The notes under the pieces were generated by a model that had not been told where the DNA came from, did not search any database, and was given only the letters and a program-made list of their open reading frames with translations. Source: Pseudomonadota bacterium (GTDB lineage Bacteria > Pseudomonadota > Alphaproteobacteria > Caulobacterales > Caulobacteraceae). From it: a stretch of DNA of 5,272 nt. Each line of letters begins with the position of its first letter. Positions within the stretch are counted from its first letter, which is position 1. The position numbers were made by a program, and so were the translations under genes. This document shows positions 5,117-5,272 of the stretch, one piece after another. The stretch is from the NCBI GenBank assembly GCA_023434265.1, contig JAEYTA010000056.1, positions 1 to 5,272 of the forward strand. Direction: 5' to 3'.

Positions 5117-5272
5117 TCACATCCCGTCGATGGGGAGGGCGTCGGATCCACGACCTCGACGACGGCGGGCTGTGGTCGAGCGATGAAGCCGGGGAGACGC
5201 ATATCGCCCGGGGTCCTCGTCGAAGGTCGAGTGGATGGCCTTCGCTTGCTCGCCGCGCGCCTTCGGGCAGGA
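5117..5272 (-). pseudogene. Remnant of an IS3-type transposase (OrfB), cut by the window edge
   Basis: The - strand reads 51 residues with no stop from the right edge to TGA at 5117-5119. The segment EQAKAIHSTFDEDPGRYASPRLH (split here as EQAKAIHSTFDE and DPGRYASPRLH) resembles the helix-turn-helix segment (HTH_21-like) near the start of IS3-family OrfB, where IRAIH...GTYGSPRVHAEL is typical. After PRLH the similarity stops and the frame ends within about 20 residues. The DDE catalytic core, roughly 200 residues, is therefore missing. TG at 5113-5114, just past the stop, could be the element end, since IS3 elements end in TG/CA. The 5' part of the gene lies beyond the window. The assignment is by eye and moderate; a chance ORF is the alternative. 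Confidence 0.45.

Noticed and set aside
4854..5120. - strand open frame with an HEGHEG stretch
   Set aside because: It arises from the CCTTCGTG repeat units in the long inverted repeat; no start signal or protein-like pattern.
5183..5272. + strand gene start (ATG at 5183)
   Set aside because: No ribosome binding site, and the opposite strand gives a transposase-like reading of the same bases.
5120..5272. Structured RNA such as RNase P RNA, tmRNA or a riboswitch at the right edge
   Set aside because: No conserved core of these RNAs was found; only a weak CTCGAC/GTCGAG pairing is visible.

Overview
The window is GC-rich DNA (by eye clearly over 65% G+C, with codon third positions almost always G or C). 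It most likely comes from an alphaproteobacterium of the Caulobacterales, with Brevundimonas or Caulobacter as the best guess. The evidence is a class I PHA synthase, an L13-S9 pair with an acidic N-terminal extension on S9, the short type of ArgC placed downstream of rpsI, and compact palindromic intergenic repeats. The genus is an inference from gene style and order; no database search was possible.

Left part (1-2187, + strand): most of phaC (polyhydroxyalkanoate synthase, catalytic C317-D473-H502 counted from the Met at 68) enters from the left edge, and its reading frame is open to the edge. It overlaps a 124-residue four-helix membrane protein of unknown function that starts with TTG inside the phaC stop codon.

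The convergent gap (2188-2354) is almost filled by a 148-bp palindromic element. A 20-bp perfect stem encloses several smaller hairpins, some of them mutually exclusive.

Middle (2355-4541, - strand), read right to left: rplM (L13), rpsI (S9), an intrinsic terminator, an unrecognised 71-residue protein, then argC (N-acetyl-gamma-glutamyl-phosphate reductase). The rplM-rpsI gap is 2 nt. The 71-residue gene overlaps argC by 4 nt in a GTGA junction. It starts only 15 nt past the terminator T-tract, so it and argC are probably fed by readthrough of the ribosomal operon or by a promoter inside rpsI. A promoter and a short leader that could fold around the rplM ribosome binding site lie upstream of rplM.

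Right part (4542-5272) has no intact gene. It holds the rplM leader and promoter, an AT-rich 18-bp operator-like inverted repeat, a 192-bp long inverted repeat with arms built from CACGAAGG-type units, a 16-bp perfect palindrome, and at the right edge what looks like a broken piece of an IS3-type transposase (OrfB) on the - strand.

The genes serve storage polymer synthesis, translation and arginine synthesis, with no sign of a defence or other specialised system. The most unusual material is intergenic: two different structured repeats, the small coupled gene before argC, and the rplM leader.
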